A DNA stretch of 9,368 bases, from contig CALZIH010000212.1 of the NCBI GenBank assembly GCA_945787305.1, positions 1 to 9,368 of the forward strand, written 5' to 3'. Of the stretch, positions 1 through 7,304 are shown piece by piece. The position numbers and the translations under genes were made by a program. The notes beneath the pieces were generated by a model that was not told where the DNA came from, made no database searches, and was given only the letters and a program-made list of their open reading frames with translations. The DNA is from an uncultured Desulfobulbaceae bacterium. GTDB lineage: Bacteria; Desulfobacterota; Desulfobulbia; Desulfobulbales; Desulfobulbaceae. Numbering within the stretch: position 1 is the stretch's first letter; each line of letters starts with the position of its first letter.

Positions 1-1
1 T

Positions 2-277
2 GTTGCAGATAAGCAGCCCGCTAAGAAAGAGAAGCAGGCCGTGAAGAAAGAACCTGAGAAGGCAAAGGATGAACACCGTCTGTTCAGCTATTTCAGTAAA
101 AAGAAAGATAAAGACAAGCTGGCAGCCTTGGTCGCCGATACCCTGAAAAAAGATATGACCTACGCTCAAGTGACAGACTATCTGGTTAAGAAGATGGGAG
201 CGGAAGGTGGGCGTGTTATCAGTGAACATCCCTCGCTGGCCAAGGACTATATCCGTCAGTGCCGAAGAAAGGGCTGA
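2..277 (+). CDS. 3' end of a lysine-rich hypothetical protein (5' truncated by window edge)
   Basis: The frame is open from the first bases of the window to a TGA at 275-277, so the true start lies outside. A GTG at 41 could be read as a start, but the same lysine/glutamate-rich composition continues upstream of it (V-A-D-K-Q-P-A-K-K-E-K), which argues that this is the interior of a longer protein. The visible part has a charged, probably disordered linker (Lys, Glu, Ala, Pro) over the first 25 or so residues. A compact, probably helical C-terminal segment of about 65 residues follows, containing LAALVADTLKKDMTYAQVTDYLVKKMG and ending in a basic RQCRRKG tail; no cysteine motif or signal is visible. 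I do not recognise the family. The gene converges on the minus-strand operon and is followed 35 bp later by a strong hairpin terminator, which supports it being expressed. Confidence 0.6.
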   Translation, partial: VADKQPAKKEKQAVKKEPEKAKDEHRLFSYFSKKKDKDKLAALVADTLKKDMTYAQVTDYLVKKMGAEGGRVISEHPSLAKDYIRQCRRKG

Positions 278-311
278 TGCTGTTGTAAAAACAAATTGCC
301 CAAAGACAAGG

Positions 312-350
312 AAACAGGCCGGAATCCAGGTAGGATTCCGGTCTGTTTTT
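312..350 (+). terminator. Rho-independent terminator between convergent genes
   Basis: A hairpin lies in the 93-bp gap between the + strand gene and the HAD gene. The left arm at 314-327 (acaggccggaatcc) pairs with the right arm at 333-346 (ggattccggtctgt), with one G-U pair and a 5-nt loop (aggta). It is followed by a T run (ttttta), which makes it a canonical terminator for the + strand gene. AAA immediately before the left arm can extend the stem by two pairs and gives a short U run on the other strand, so it may also end the minus-strand operon, though more weakly. Confidence 0.9.
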
Positions 351-370
351 ATTTTGGGCGGTCGGGGTAA

Positions 371-1084
371 TCAGCCTGGAATCGAGGTGCCCGATCGGGG
401 GACCAGTTCCTTGAAGTATTCAATGGATGGGAAAATCGAAGAATAGCGGATCTCTTTATGGCTGGAAGACTTGGCCACAAAAATAAGCTTGCCAATACCG
501 TAAGTTTCGGCAGCAGTGAGAACCTTTTCCGTATCATCGGCTAAAAGCGTTTTTGTTTTATCGAAACCCAGCATGTTTTCCAATCGTTGCCAGAATTCAG
601 GTTCTTCCTTTGCCAGCCCAATTTCTTCTGCGCAGACAATGCGATCAAACCATGGGCCGATAGAGGTTTTTTTCAGCTTTATGGACAAGGTGCCGGAGTG
701 GGCGTTGGTAATGAGGTGGAGCTTCTTTCTCATTCTCAAACAGAATTCGAGAAACTCGACCACATAGGGATGGACTCCGATCAAATGGTTAATTCGTAAT
801 TTCAACTCGGGGATATCGAGGCCCAATTCCTGCGACCAGTAATCGAGATCAGTCCAGTCCAAAGTGTTTTCCACCGCCCGATAACGGGCAAGCAGCTCCT
901 CTCTGGCCTTATCTATTGAAATGTCATGGAGCAGGCTGTAGTGTTCCGGAACGTATTGTTCCCAGAAATAGTCGTCGAAATGCTTGTCAAGTAAGGTGCC
1001 ATCCATGTCCACCAGGACGGTGTCGATATCGTCCCAGTCCAAAGACGGGAAGATTTTTCCAGGTTGTTCGTTGAGGGGATCCAT
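371..1084 (-). CDS. yrfG: HAD-family hydrolase, YrfG-like GMP/IMP nucleotidase
   Basis: This is a haloacid-dehalogenase-fold phosphatase of about 237 residues. Motif I is DMDGT (nucleophile Asp and acid/base Asp near residues 26 and 28, counted from the chosen start), motif II is the LITNAHSG segment, motif III is the Lys of LAKEEPEF, and motif IV is LADDTE, giving the Mg2+-binding acidic pair. The stretch around motif I (DTVLVDMDGTLLD followed by FDDYFWEQYVPE) and the later DYWSQELGLDI closely match my memory of E. coli YrfG, which dephosphorylates purine mononucleotides. The cap helices follow motif I, as in that subfamily. I chose the ATG at 1084 because GGA in ACGGAAAAGAA lies at good Shine-Dalgarno distance and leaves a 26-bp gap after mfd. 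A GTG at 1129 would add 15 residues inside the mfd end, but its GAGGA abuts the codon. It is the last gene of the operon. The substrate is inferred from similarity. Confidence 0.8.
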   Translation of the reverse strand: MDPLNEQPGKIFPSLDWDDIDTVLVDMDGTLLDKHFDDYFWEQYVPEHYSLLHDISIDKAREELLARYRAVENTLDWTDLDYWSQELGLDIPELKLRINHLIGVHPYVVEFLEFCLRMRKKLHLITNAHSGTLSIKLKKTSIGPWFDRIVCAEEIGLAKEEPEFWQRLENMLGFDKTKTLLADDTEKVLTAAETYGIGKLIFVAKSSSHKEIRYSSIFPSIEYFKELVPRSGTSIPG

Positions 1085-1110
1085 TTCTTTTCCGTACGGT
1101 TTGCCTGCGT

Positions 1111-4100
1111 TTAGGTTGTATATCCACACTCCTCAATGGTTGACAGGGAATCTAACACATTCTCTATTTGTTTGAAAAGATTTTCTTCCTCAAATATCGG
1201 GACGATCAGGCGGTAATCCGGTGTTAGGCGGATTGCGGCCTTTCCCCTTTTTTTCTTTATCTTTTTTTTCTCCGATTCAATGAGCGCCAGCAGGGTCTCC
1301 GGCTCTACAGGTGAACTTTCTGTAAAGGAGAGAATCAGCGAGTCCGGGCTTTGTTCGAGTTTATGAATGCCTAAATTTTGCAGTGGGAATTTGAGACCGA
1401 TCATTTGACAGAGGGTTTGCGCTTCCGGAGGAAGGCGACCATAACGGTCTTGCAGCTCATCGACAAGATCCATGAGTACTTCCGGCGGTTGATTCCCTGC
1501 TGAAGAAAGTCTGCGGTACACGTGGTAGCGCTGCGTAGTATCACGGATGTAATCTTCAGGGAGAAAGGCCGTGATCTTGAGATTGATTTCCGGGTCAGGT
1601 TGTTGCGCAATTGCTCCGTTTTGCTGGATTTTTTTAAGGTCTTCCACCGTTGACTGTAAGAGATCCAGATAGAGGTCATAGCCAACTGCTGCTATATGGC
1701 CGGATTGGGAAACACCAAGCAGGTTGCCGCCACCGCGAATCTGTAGATCGTTCATTGCCAGCTTAAAGCCGCTGCCAAGCTCTGATGCATCCATAAGGGC
1801 TCGTAATCGCTTTTTCGCCTCAGGGGTCAGGTTGTCCAGGGACGGAACCAGGAGATAGGCGTAGGATTGCCGGGACGATCGGCCAACCCTGCCTCGTAAC
1901 TGATAAATATCAGCGAGGCCAAGGTGGTCTGCCCGGTTGATGATAATGGTGTTTGCGTTGCTGATATCCAACCCTGATTCAATTATGGTTGTGCAGACCA
2001 GGATGTCGAGCTCATGGTTTATGAAACGAACCATGACATCTTCTATCTGGGCTGCCGGCATTTGGCCGTGACCAATACCGATACGTGCATTCGGAATCAT
2101 TTCTGCCAGGTTTTCAGCTACCCTGTGAATGCTTCGTATACGGTTGTGGACGAAGAAGAGTTGGCCTCCGCGCTGGAGTTCACGCAGGGCAGCCTCCCGA
2201 ATAACCAAATTTTCATGGCGGGCGAGAAATGTTTTTACTGAACGTCTTTGCCTGGGCGGTGTTGATATGACCGACAGGTCGCGAATGCCCAACAGTGACA
2301 TTTGCAGTGTTCTGGGGATAGGCGTGGCTGTCAGGGTCAAGACATCAACGGAACTCTTCAACTTCTTGATTTTTTCCTTGTGGGAAACACCGAATCGGTG
2401 TTCCTCATCGACAATGAGCAGTCCCAGTTTATTATAGGTGATGTCTTTGGATAATAATCGGTGGGTGCCGACAACCAGGTCAATTGTTCCTTCAGCAAGG
2501 CCTGCGCAAATCTTTCGCTGCTGGGATGTGGTGCGAAAGCGGTTAATGCAGGCAATCTCAACGGGAAAACCCTGGAGCCGATCCCGAAACGTAGCGGCAT
2601 GCTGTTCAGCGAGCACCGTTGTCGGAACAAGAATCGCCACCTGATACCCATCTTCAATCGCTTTAAAGGCCGCCCGAACTGCAACCTCGGTTTTGCCGTA
2701 GCCAACATCACCGCAGATGAGGCGGTCCATGGGTTGTTCTCCCGCCATATCGGTAAGGGTATCTTCAATGGCCTGGGACTGACCGGCTGTTTCGTCATAA
2801 GCAAAAGAGTCTTCCAGCTGGCGGTAAAGCTCTCCGGGCGGTGAGAATTGATGTCCCCTGCGCAGTTCGCGGCGAGCATAGATGTCAAGCAGTTCCTGGG
2901 CAATCTTCCAGACCGCCTCGGTGACTTTCTTTTTGGTGGTCTGCCAGCGGTTGGAACCCAACCTGTCAAGGCGTGGTTGTTGGTCACTTAACCCCTGATA
3001 ACGGCTGACCCAGTGCAGCCGATCTACTGGAACATAAAGTTTGTCACCGCCTCGAAACTCTATCTGCATGAAATCGCTGAGCTGCCCGGCAAGCTCCATA
3101 TTGATGAGGCCGCAAAAGCTACCCAGGCCATGATCACGGTGAACAACGATGTCGCCGGGTGCCATGGTTTCAAGCTGGACAGGTTCTCCCTGCTGCTTAC
3201 GCTTTTTCGGACGGCTGGTCAGGAGGCGCTTTTCTCCAAACAGTTCGGCGGTTGAGAGAAAATGGAGCTGTTCCTCTTGCAGGTCGAAGCCCCTGCTGAG
3301 AGGGTGCTCGACGAGGTGGACCCTTCCTGCTGTAAGCTTATCCTGTATGACAGGGACGCTATGATGGAGGGTTTGCAGCTGATAGGCCTTGAGCATTTCT
3401 TCCATGTGTTCAGCTTGTCGGGAAGATTTGCAGGCGATAACCGTTGTCTCACCTTTTTTCGACCAATTAATCAGTCGATCGGCCAGCGGGGCCAGAAGGC
3501 CATGTTTTTTACGCTGCAGTTCTATTTCCTGGGCAATAAGGCTGTGATTGCCGCTGGGCAGATCAACGGATTCGGCATGACTGTCCGGGTCAGGCAGTTG
3601 GCACAGAGCAACACGGGTTCGTGCTTTCAGGTGATCCTCCAGCTCCCCTGCAGACAAAAAAAGCTGTCCGGGGGGGATCGCAGCCTTTTCTGCAACCATT
3701 GCTTCGGTATAATTGGCTGTGATCCGTTCCCGGATCAGTTCTGTATGCTGTTTGCAATCTGCAGGGTCCAGAGTAACAACAACGGAATCTGGAGGCAGGT
3801 AATCAAAAAAATGCTGTAATTTTTGCCGGTGGCTATACAGCAGGGGTAGGAAGAATTCACAGCCGGCAAAAGGGATGTGGGCACGTAACTGACCGACAAC
3901 ATGCTTTTGCTCTTGGGCGGGCCAGGAATATTTTTTTGTTTCCCGTTCAAGAAACCTGAGCCAGTCAACCTGATCGCCTTCTCCTGGAAAAAGCAAGTCC
4001 GTTGCCGGGAGGAGGATAGCCTCCTCATATTCATCTTTTGAACGTTGAGTGACAGGGTCAAATGAGCGGATGGATTCAATGGTATCGCCAAAGAAATCCA

Positions 4101-4653
4101 GACGCAGGGGGAGGGGGTCACCGTGGGCCGGCGGGGGGAAAATGTCGACAATTCCGCCACGGATCGCCATGTCCCCAACCTGACGAACCATGTCGCAATG
4201 CTCATATCCGGATGCGGTAAGATTGTGGATGAGTTGTTCCCGATCGGTATCCTCTCCGCTGATGACCAGTTCACAATGATTATTGAGCACCTGTCTAGGA
4301 ATGACTCGCCGGAGGACCGCTTCCGCTGAGGTGAAAACGATGACAGGCTCATCGGTTTCCTGGAGCTGATAGAGCGTTGACAGCCGAGAGCCGGTTGTCG
4401 CTGGGTCAGGAGAAAGGGCGGTATACGGTGGAATCTCGAAGCTCGGATATATCAGGATCTGCGAGGAGGTAAAGAGTGCTGTATCGCGGGCAATGGTTTC
4501 AAGCTGGTCATCGGCGGATACAATGCAGCAAACAGTCTTTTTCAGTTGACTGGCGCCTCTGGCGAGAAGCAGGGCACTGCTGCTTCCCGACACGCCAACA
4601 ACGTCAAGCTGTATCCGAGGTTTTTCCAGCAGCCGCCTGAAAATCGACTGCAT
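1111..4653 (-). CDS. mfd: Transcription-repair coupling factor Mfd
   Basis: Mfd binds RNA polymerase stalled at DNA lesions, pushes it off by double-stranded DNA translocation and recruits UvrA. The 1180-residue length fits the family (E. coli about 1150). The N-terminal UvrB-like module starts with a degenerate Walker A (GVSGSSSA, residue 20 on, no Lys), as expected for this ATPase-dead module. UvrB-like strands follow at 165-200 (RGGIVDIFP, FFGDTIESIRSFDP). The CarD-like RNA-polymerase-interaction domain begins near 497 (APGDIVVHRDHGLG). The RecG-like translocase has Walker A GDVGYGKT (648-655, Lys654), DEEH (749-752), TATPIPRT (775-782) and motif VI QLRGRVGR (918-925). The D7 autoinhibitory domain occupies the C-terminus, which has a KKKIKKKRGK stretch. 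The ATG lies 11 bp after the bamA stop with only a weak upstream AACGG, so translation is probably coupled to bamA. No truncation is seen. Confidence 0.98.
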   Translation of the reverse strand: MQSIFRRLLEKPRIQLDVVGVSGSSSALLLARGASQLKKTVCCIVSADDQLETIARDTALFTSSQILIYPSFEIPPYTALSPDPATTGSRLSTLYQLQETDEPVIVFTSAEAVLRRVIPRQVLNNHCELVISGEDTDREQLIHNLTASGYEHCDMVRQVGDMAIRGGIVDIFPPPAHGDPLPLRLDFFGDTIESIRSFDPVTQRSKDEYEEAILLPATDLLFPGEGDQVDWLRFLERETKKYSWPAQEQKHVVGQLRAHIPFAGCEFFLPLLYSHRQKLQHFFDYLPPDSVVVTLDPADCKQHTELIRERITANYTEAMVAEKAAIPPGQLFLSAGELEDHLKARTRVALCQLPDPDSHAESVDLPSGNHSLIAQEIELQRKKHGLLAPLADRLINWSKKGETTVIACKSSRQAEHMEEMLKAYQLQTLHHSVPVIQDKLTAGRVHLVEHPLSRGFDLQEEQLHFLSTAELFGEKRLLTSRPKKRKQQGEPVQLETMAPGDIVVHRDHGLGSFCGLINMELAGQLSDFMQIEFRGGDKLYVPVDRLHWVSRYQGLSDQQPRLDRLGSNRWQTTKKKVTEAVWKIAQELLDIYARRELRRGHQFSPPGELYRQLEDSFAYDETAGQSQAIEDTLTDMAGEQPMDRLICGDVGYGKTEVAVRAAFKAIEDGYQVAILVPTTVLAEQHAATFRDRLQGFPVEIACINRFRTTSQQRKICAGLAEGTIDLVVGTHRLLSKDITYNKLGLLIVDEEHRFGVSHKEKIKKLKSSVDVLTLTATPIPRTLQMSLLGIRDLSVISTPPRQRRSVKTFLARHENLVIREAALRELQRGGQLFFVHNRIRSIHRVAENLAEMIPNARIGIGHGQMPAAQIEDVMVRFINHELDILVCTTIIESGLDISNANTIIINRADHLGLADIYQLRGRVGRSSRQSYAYLLVPSLDNLTPEAKKRLRALMDASELGSGFKLAMNDLQIRGGGNLLGVSQSGHIAAVGYDLYLDLLQSTVEDLKKIQQNGAIAQQPDPEINLKITAFLPEDYIRDTTQRYHVYRRLSSAGNQPPEVLMDLVDELQDRYGRLPPEAQTLCQMIGLKFPLQNLGIHKLEQSPDSLILSFTESSPVEPETLLALIESEKKKIKKKRGKAAIRLTPDYRLIVPIFEEENLFKQIENVLDSLSTIEECGYTT

Positions 4654-4664
4654 ATTGATAACCG

Positions 4665-5318
4665 TTAGAATGCTCCGCCCATGGTGAAGTCCCAGTTTGA
4701 ATTGTCTTCACCGGGCTGCTGGTCGAGGTTGAATCCCCAGGCCAGTCGAATCGGCCCCATGGGTGACATCCAGAGAAAGCCTATACCAGCAGTCTTTTTA
4801 TAATCGCTGAAATCCCAGTTGTCTTCTACTGCGTAGACGTTACCGAAATCAGTAAAGACTTCTCCATGGAGACCGGCTTCCTCCAGCAGTGGAAACTGGA
4901 CGGCAATGTTGGCATACCACATCTTGTCACCGCCGATTTTTTCACCGGTAACAGGATCAAGAGGGCTGATGCTTGCAGAAGGAAAGCCGCGAATACTGTT
5001 CATGCCGCCAAGGTAGTAGCGTTCATAAACCGGAAGCTTGGCGTCGTCATCGGTAAAGGCCTGACCAATAGCCCCCTTGACATGGAAAACCGATTTCCAG
5101 ATGATGGGAAAGAACCAGCTGCTTGTTCCTTCAACCTTGGTAAACTCGGCATCACCACCAAGCCACCCTCCGGCATGGCGGACACTGAACGAGTTCCTTG
5201 ATCCGGAATCCGGGATAAACTGTTTGTTACGGGTATCCCTGAGCAGGCGGGCATTGACGGCGCTGGTCAGGTTGATGTTTTCGGAATCTTTAATAATCTG
5301 TGAGGCGTTTTCGGCCAC
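4665..5318 (-). CDS. bamA: BamA C-terminal fragment: distal beta-barrel
   Basis: This 217-codon frame, which can be opened by a GTG at 5318, holds the last two-thirds of the BamA barrel. It has the loop-6 signature in the form YYLGGMNSIRGF (Arg110 of the fragment corresponds to the conserved RGF arginine that contacts the barrel wall). It also has the family-typical GFLWMSPMGPIRLAWGF strand and the C-terminal strand WDFTMGGAF, ending in the Phe expected of outer-membrane barrels. The GTG has no evident Shine-Dalgarno sequence, and the frame carries no signal peptide. A separately made product would therefore stay in the cytoplasm and is unlikely to function. It continues homology from the 5267-7258 fragment with a gap of about 29 residues. 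The stop is 11 bp before the mfd start. Confidence 0.88.
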   Translation of the reverse strand: MAENASQIIKDSENINLTSAVNARLLRDTRNKQFIPDSGSRNSFSVRHAGGWLGGDAEFTKVEGTSSWFFPIIWKSVFHVKGAIGQAFTDDDAKLPVYERYYLGGMNSIRGFPSASISPLDPVTGEKIGGDKMWYANIAVQFPLLEEAGLHGEVFTDFGNVYAVEDNWDFSDYKKTAGIGFLWMSPMGPIRLAWGFNLDQQPGEDNSNWDFTMGGAF

Positions 5319-7258
5319 ATCGTGGAATCCTTTGTGTAATCGTCATATTCCCTTTCCCAGTTGTACAGGTCGACTCCGGCAGAGACCTTGGAGTCCATAA
5401 ATCTTGGGTTTGTATAGCTCAGGTTAAACCGGGTTGTTACACCGCTCAGGTTGACGGACAGTGATAATCGGTTGCCGGTTCCCATGAGATTGTTTTCGGA
5501 AATCTCACCCATGAACAAAACCGACTCGGAAGAGCTGTACCCTGCGCCAATGCTGAATTGGCCGGTGGACTTCTCCTTGACATCGACCATGACGTTCATC
5601 TGGTCTTCACTCATGGTCGGTTGGGGGGTGACCGTGACCTCTTCAAAAAAACCAAGCCGTTGCAGTTTTTGGGTGGATGTCCTGATCGCCTTGGAGTCAA
5701 ACACACCGCCCTCTTCCACCGTCAAATCGCGACGGATAACGTTATCACGTGTTCGTGTATTGCCGCGTAGTTCAACTCGATTGAAGTAAACCAGGGAGCC
5801 TTTGTCTATCTTGAGGGCTATATCTACCCGCTTTCCGGACTCAGCCTTGTTAATTTTCGGATTAATTTCGGCAAAGGCATAGCCGTTTTCGGCATAGAGA
5901 TCCGTTAGTTTCAAGCTGTCTTCTCGCAGAGCCTGGCGATTGAGAAATTTTTCTTTACGTATGGACAGCATGGAGATCAATTCGGCTTTGTCCTTGATAA
6001 GGTCACCTTCGATGTCAACAGTCCCTACTCGGTATCGAGGGCCTTCCTCAATGGGAAAGGTTATGTGTAGGGCATTGTCTTTTTCTTCAACCGCAGGTTC
6101 TCCGACTTTCGCCTCAATAAAACCATGATTATGATAAAACGAGGCCAGCCTTCCGGCATCTTGCTGGAGAACATCCATTTTCAGGACCCCGCTCTCGGTC
6201 AGCCAGGACAGCCAGTTCCAGGTGCCGGTTTCAATAACATCTTCAAGGTCGTCGTCATCGAAAGATGTATTGCCCTGAAAGGTTATTTTTTCAACCGAGA
6301 TTTTTTCACCTTCCTCTATTTGAAATCGGACATCAACCGTTTGTTCGGTCGGGTAGCTAAGCGTTGCCGTTACCTCGGTGTTGAAATAACCTTTGGACTT
6401 GTACAGGCCTTTGATGCGTTGTACGCCTTCGTTGATCTTTGCCGGGTTAACGATGGAATTGGCGGTAATATTAGCTGCTTCTCGAACATCTTCTTCTGAT
6501 ATTGCATCGGTGCCGACGAAGCTGATTGCACTGATGAGTGGTTTCTCCTTGACTTGAAAGACGACCGCTTTTCCTGTGGAGGTGTCGGTTACATCAATGG
6601 CAACATCATCAAAGTAGCCCATGGAGAAAACGGACTTGAGATCCTGTCGCAATTCGGAAGGGTCATAAAAATCACCGGGCTTGGTATTGATCTTACGGAG
6701 AATGGCACCGGAGTCGATCCGTTCGTTTCCGGCAGGTGCTATGGATGCAATAATCACACTTCGCTTGGTGAACCTGAGGATATCGGTGACGGCATCGTGG
6801 GTAACTAAATCCAGTTCGCCTACGCTTGATGCCTCTTGGAAGAAATTATGGAAAGCTACTGGGTTGAGCACATCAAAAACAGAAACATCGAGGCTGATGC
6901 GTTCTCCGATTTGTGTGAGGCTGCCAACGGCAATGTAATCATACCCGGTTTGGTCTGCAACCCGGGTAAGGGCCGTTGCCGGTGGAGGCCAGGTGCCTTC
7001 GTAGTCTACAAGCTTTGCCGCCTCGTTTCTGGGGATGAGTGCGAGCTGTTTTGTGTCCAGCTCGCGTGCAAGGGCCTGGTCCACTTGTTGCTGCAGCTCT
7101 ATTTTGTTTGGGGCGTTGACCTTCAAAGGAAAAAAAGCAGTGTTCTGGTTATCTGCCTGTGCCGTAAGCGGAAAAATAAACGAAAACAGCAATAGCAGGA
7201 AGGGCACGGTTCGTGAGGTAACGTAAGGGATTTGTTGAAGCTGTAGTTGCAACTGCAT
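5267..7258 (-). CDS. bamA: BamA N-terminal fragment: signal peptide, extra domain, five POTRA domains, barrel start
   Basis: This 663-codon frame begins at an ATG preceded by AGGA at 7266-7269 (7-nt spacing); no in-frame start lies upstream. The n-region is unusual (MQLQLQLQQ, one Arg), followed by a hydrophobic LLLLFSFIFPL and a likely signal-peptidase site LTAQA|D after residue 35. Residues about 40-160 form a domain not found in E. coli BamA, with a strand-rich YDYIAVGSLTQIG segment that resembles TolB-N/FlgO-type folds (weak guess). POTRA-like repeats follow at roughly 168-240, 241-317, 320-405, 408-486 and 489-562, each with a GN/GD-type turn and a YxxxGY/GFF helix end (for example LYKSKGYF, FYHNHGFIEA, LYAENGYAFAEI, LQRLGFFEEV). 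The barrel begins near 566 (FSIGAGYSSSE). True homology stops after Ser645; the last 18 residues are out-of-frame read-through ending at the TGA at 5267. Confidence 0.9.
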   Translation of the reverse strand: MQLQLQLQQIPYVTSRTVPFLLLLFSFIFPLTAQADNQNTAFFPLKVNAPNKIELQQQVDQALARELDTKQLALIPRNEAAKLVDYEGTWPPPATALTRVADQTGYDYIAVGSLTQIGERISLDVSVFDVLNPVAFHNFFQEASSVGELDLVTHDAVTDILRFTKRSVIIASIAPAGNERIDSGAILRKINTKPGDFYDPSELRQDLKSVFSMGYFDDVAIDVTDTSTGKAVVFQVKEKPLISAISFVGTDAISEEDVREAANITANSIVNPAKINEGVQRIKGLYKSKGYFNTEVTATLSYPTEQTVDVRFQIEEGEKISVEKITFQGNTSFDDDDLEDVIETGTWNWLSWLTESGVLKMDVLQQDAGRLASFYHNHGFIEAKVGEPAVEEKDNALHITFPIEEGPRYRVGTVDIEGDLIKDKAELISMLSIRKEKFLNRQALREDSLKLTDLYAENGYAFAEINPKINKAESGKRVDIALKIDKGSLVYFNRVELRGNTRTRDNVIRRDLTVEEGGVFDSKAIRTSTQKLQRLGFFEEVTVTPQPTMSEDQMNVMVDVKEKSTGQFSIGAGYSSSESVLFMGEISENNLMGTGNRLSLSVNLSGVTTRFNLSYTNPRFMDSKVSAGVDLYNWEREYDDYTKDSTMWPKTPHRLLKIPKTST

Positions 7259-7304
7259 GAACGTTTCCTGGGGGGATTTGTTGAAGCTGTAGTTGCAACT
7301 GCAT
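7149..7304 (-). other. Upstream out-of-frame ORF created by the duplicated bamA start
   Basis: The upstream copy of the duplicated start (ATG at 7304, AGGA at 7312-7315, same 7-nt spacing as bamA) opens a 51-codon frame that runs past the bamA ATG at 7258 and ends at 7149. Since the repeat period of 46 is not a multiple of three, it is out of frame with bamA. The product begins MQLQLQLQQIPPGNV and then diverges; it has no family resemblance. Ribosomes starting here would bypass the real bamA start, so it may lower BamA synthesis. Whether it is translated is not shown. Confidence 0.45.

Larger units (their letters stand above)
4665..7258 (-). pseudogene. bamA: Outer membrane assembly factor BamA, broken by an internal deletion/frameshift
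   Basis: BamA is the essential core of the machine that inserts beta-barrel proteins into the outer membrane. Both halves of a single BamA are present on the same strand, collinear but in different frames: residues 1 to about 645 in one frame (7258 to about 5324) and the last 218 residues in another (about 5321 to 4665). In intact relatives about 29 residues separate the TKDS motif from the (D)VAENASQII-like motif; here they are nearly adjacent. The lesion is therefore best read as a loss of roughly 88 bp (a size of 1 modulo 3), not a one-base error. The sum of both halves plus the missing part is about 890 residues, a plausible full length. With no other copy, a cell would not be expected to survive. 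The alternatives are a pseudogene copy, a sequencing or assembly fault, or a mixed population. Confidence 0.85.

Noticed and set aside
207..446. 79-codon + strand frame crossing the terminator
   Set aside because: It overlaps the real 3' gene end, runs through the hairpin and enters the HAD gene antisense; there is no family signal.
1085..1129. GTG at 1129 as start of the HAD gene
   Set aside because: It overlaps the end of mfd and its GAGGA touches the codon; the ATG at 1084 has a better-spaced ribosome site and gives a length closer to YrfG.
3262..3819. 185-codon open frame on the + strand inside mfd
   Set aside because: It is antisense to the highly conserved mfd coding region, has no recognisable domain, and is a codon-shadow of it.
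5267..5360. Programmed ribosomal frameshift joining the two BamA frames
   Set aside because: There is no slippery heptamer with a following hairpin at the join, and simple shifting would still lack the expected hairpin of about 29 residues.
7242..7256. AGTTGCAACT palindrome as an operator
   Set aside because: It lies inside codons for Gln-Leu repeats just after the start codon and appears twice only because the whole unit is duplicated; there is no independent support.
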